A stretch of DNA of 64,000 nucleotides from Arenicola marina (lineage: Eukaryota; Annelida; Polychaeta; Arenicolidae): assembly GCA_964019135.1 (NCBI GenBank), contig OZ025248.1:34651670-34715669 (forward strand), written 5' to 3'. Positions 63,705 to 64,000 of this stretch are shown piece by piece (the stretch's first letter is position 1; each line of letters begins with the position of its first letter). Made by a program: the position numbers and the translations under genes. Under the pieces are notes generated by a model. It saw nothing but the letters and a program-made list of their open reading frames with translations, did no database searches and was not told where the DNA came from.

Positions 63705-64000
63705 GGCATGGGGGAGCCAGGGATCGTTTCACTAGGACAGAAGTTGCGAGCTCGTTAGCGTATCTTTTACATGCTAACATGGGGAAGCCAGGGGATCGTT
63801 TCACTAAGACAGAAGTTGCGAGCTCGTTACCGTATCTTTTACATGCTAACATGGGGGAGCCAGGGGATCGTTTCACTAAGACATAAGTTGCGAGCTCGTT
63901 ACCGTATCTTTTACATGCTAACATGGAGGAGCCAGGGGATCGTTTCACTAAGACAGAAGTTGCGAGCTCGTTACCGTATCTTTTACATGCTAACATGGGG
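63705..64000. repeat. 71-72-bp tandem array continuing past the window
   Basis: Four units of 71-72 bp, GGAGCCAGGGGATCGTTTCA, CTAAGACAGAAGTTGCGAGC, TCGTTACCGTATCTTTTACA, TGCTAACATGG. Units are nearly identical, so the array is young. It is cut by the window edge. Confidence 0.95.

Overview
The window is nuclear DNA of an animal. Coding sequence lies in intron-split exons with GT/AG splice sites, tRNA-derived SINEs are scattered through it, and tandem arrays fill roughly a third of it. It holds a Pox neuro-class Pax gene, a class known from invertebrates and not, to my knowledge, from vertebrates. The remaining genes are ordinary bilaterian ones. A marine invertebrate with a minisatellite-rich genome (amphioxus, hemichordate or lophotrochozoan type) fits best, but I cannot name the species. 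There are two 200-base assembly gaps (6959-7158, 48691-48890).

Three genes are supported. (1) A Pox neuro (Poxn) homologue on the minus strand, 4009-5612, has three coding exons, a complete paired domain, no homeodomain and a short C-terminal repressor-like motif. (2) The C-terminal half of TSR1, the pre-40S ribosome-assembly factor, lies on the minus strand at 13013-33869. Ten exons join in frame into 389 residues ending at a stop. The N-terminal half was not found. (3) An intronless 909-codon gene on the plus strand, 59129-61858, encodes about 20 ankyrin repeats and a SOCS box (ASB-like, a probable Cullin-5 substrate receptor). The genes do not form a pathway; their proximity looks incidental.

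Layout: a degenerate telomere-like C-rich array (0.5-1.4 kb); a 39-bp array carrying an RNA polymerase III B-box in most units (2.0-4.0 kb) that runs into the Poxn stop codon; G/C-rich low-complexity DNA; a 34-bp array (8.3-10.3 kb); intergenic DNA with a CTCF-like motif; a TGACGTCA-rich repeat that begins at the TSR1 stop codon; TSR1 with arrays of 43, 32, 48, 27, 22, 28, 16, about 25 and 25-28 bp in its introns; a long gene-poor stretch (34-59 kb) with 61-, about 45-, 36- and 33-bp arrays; the ASB-like gene; and a 71-bp array running off the right edge.

The most unusual signal is that several arrays begin exactly at exon 3' ends. The clearest is a 43-bp array of about 26 units, each repeating the last 18 or so coding bases of a TSR1 exon together with its 5' splice site. 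Related cases occur at the Poxn stop codon, the TSR1 stop codon and two other TSR1 donor sites. Very long open frames inside arrays whose unit is a multiple of three are artefacts and are not annotated as genes.
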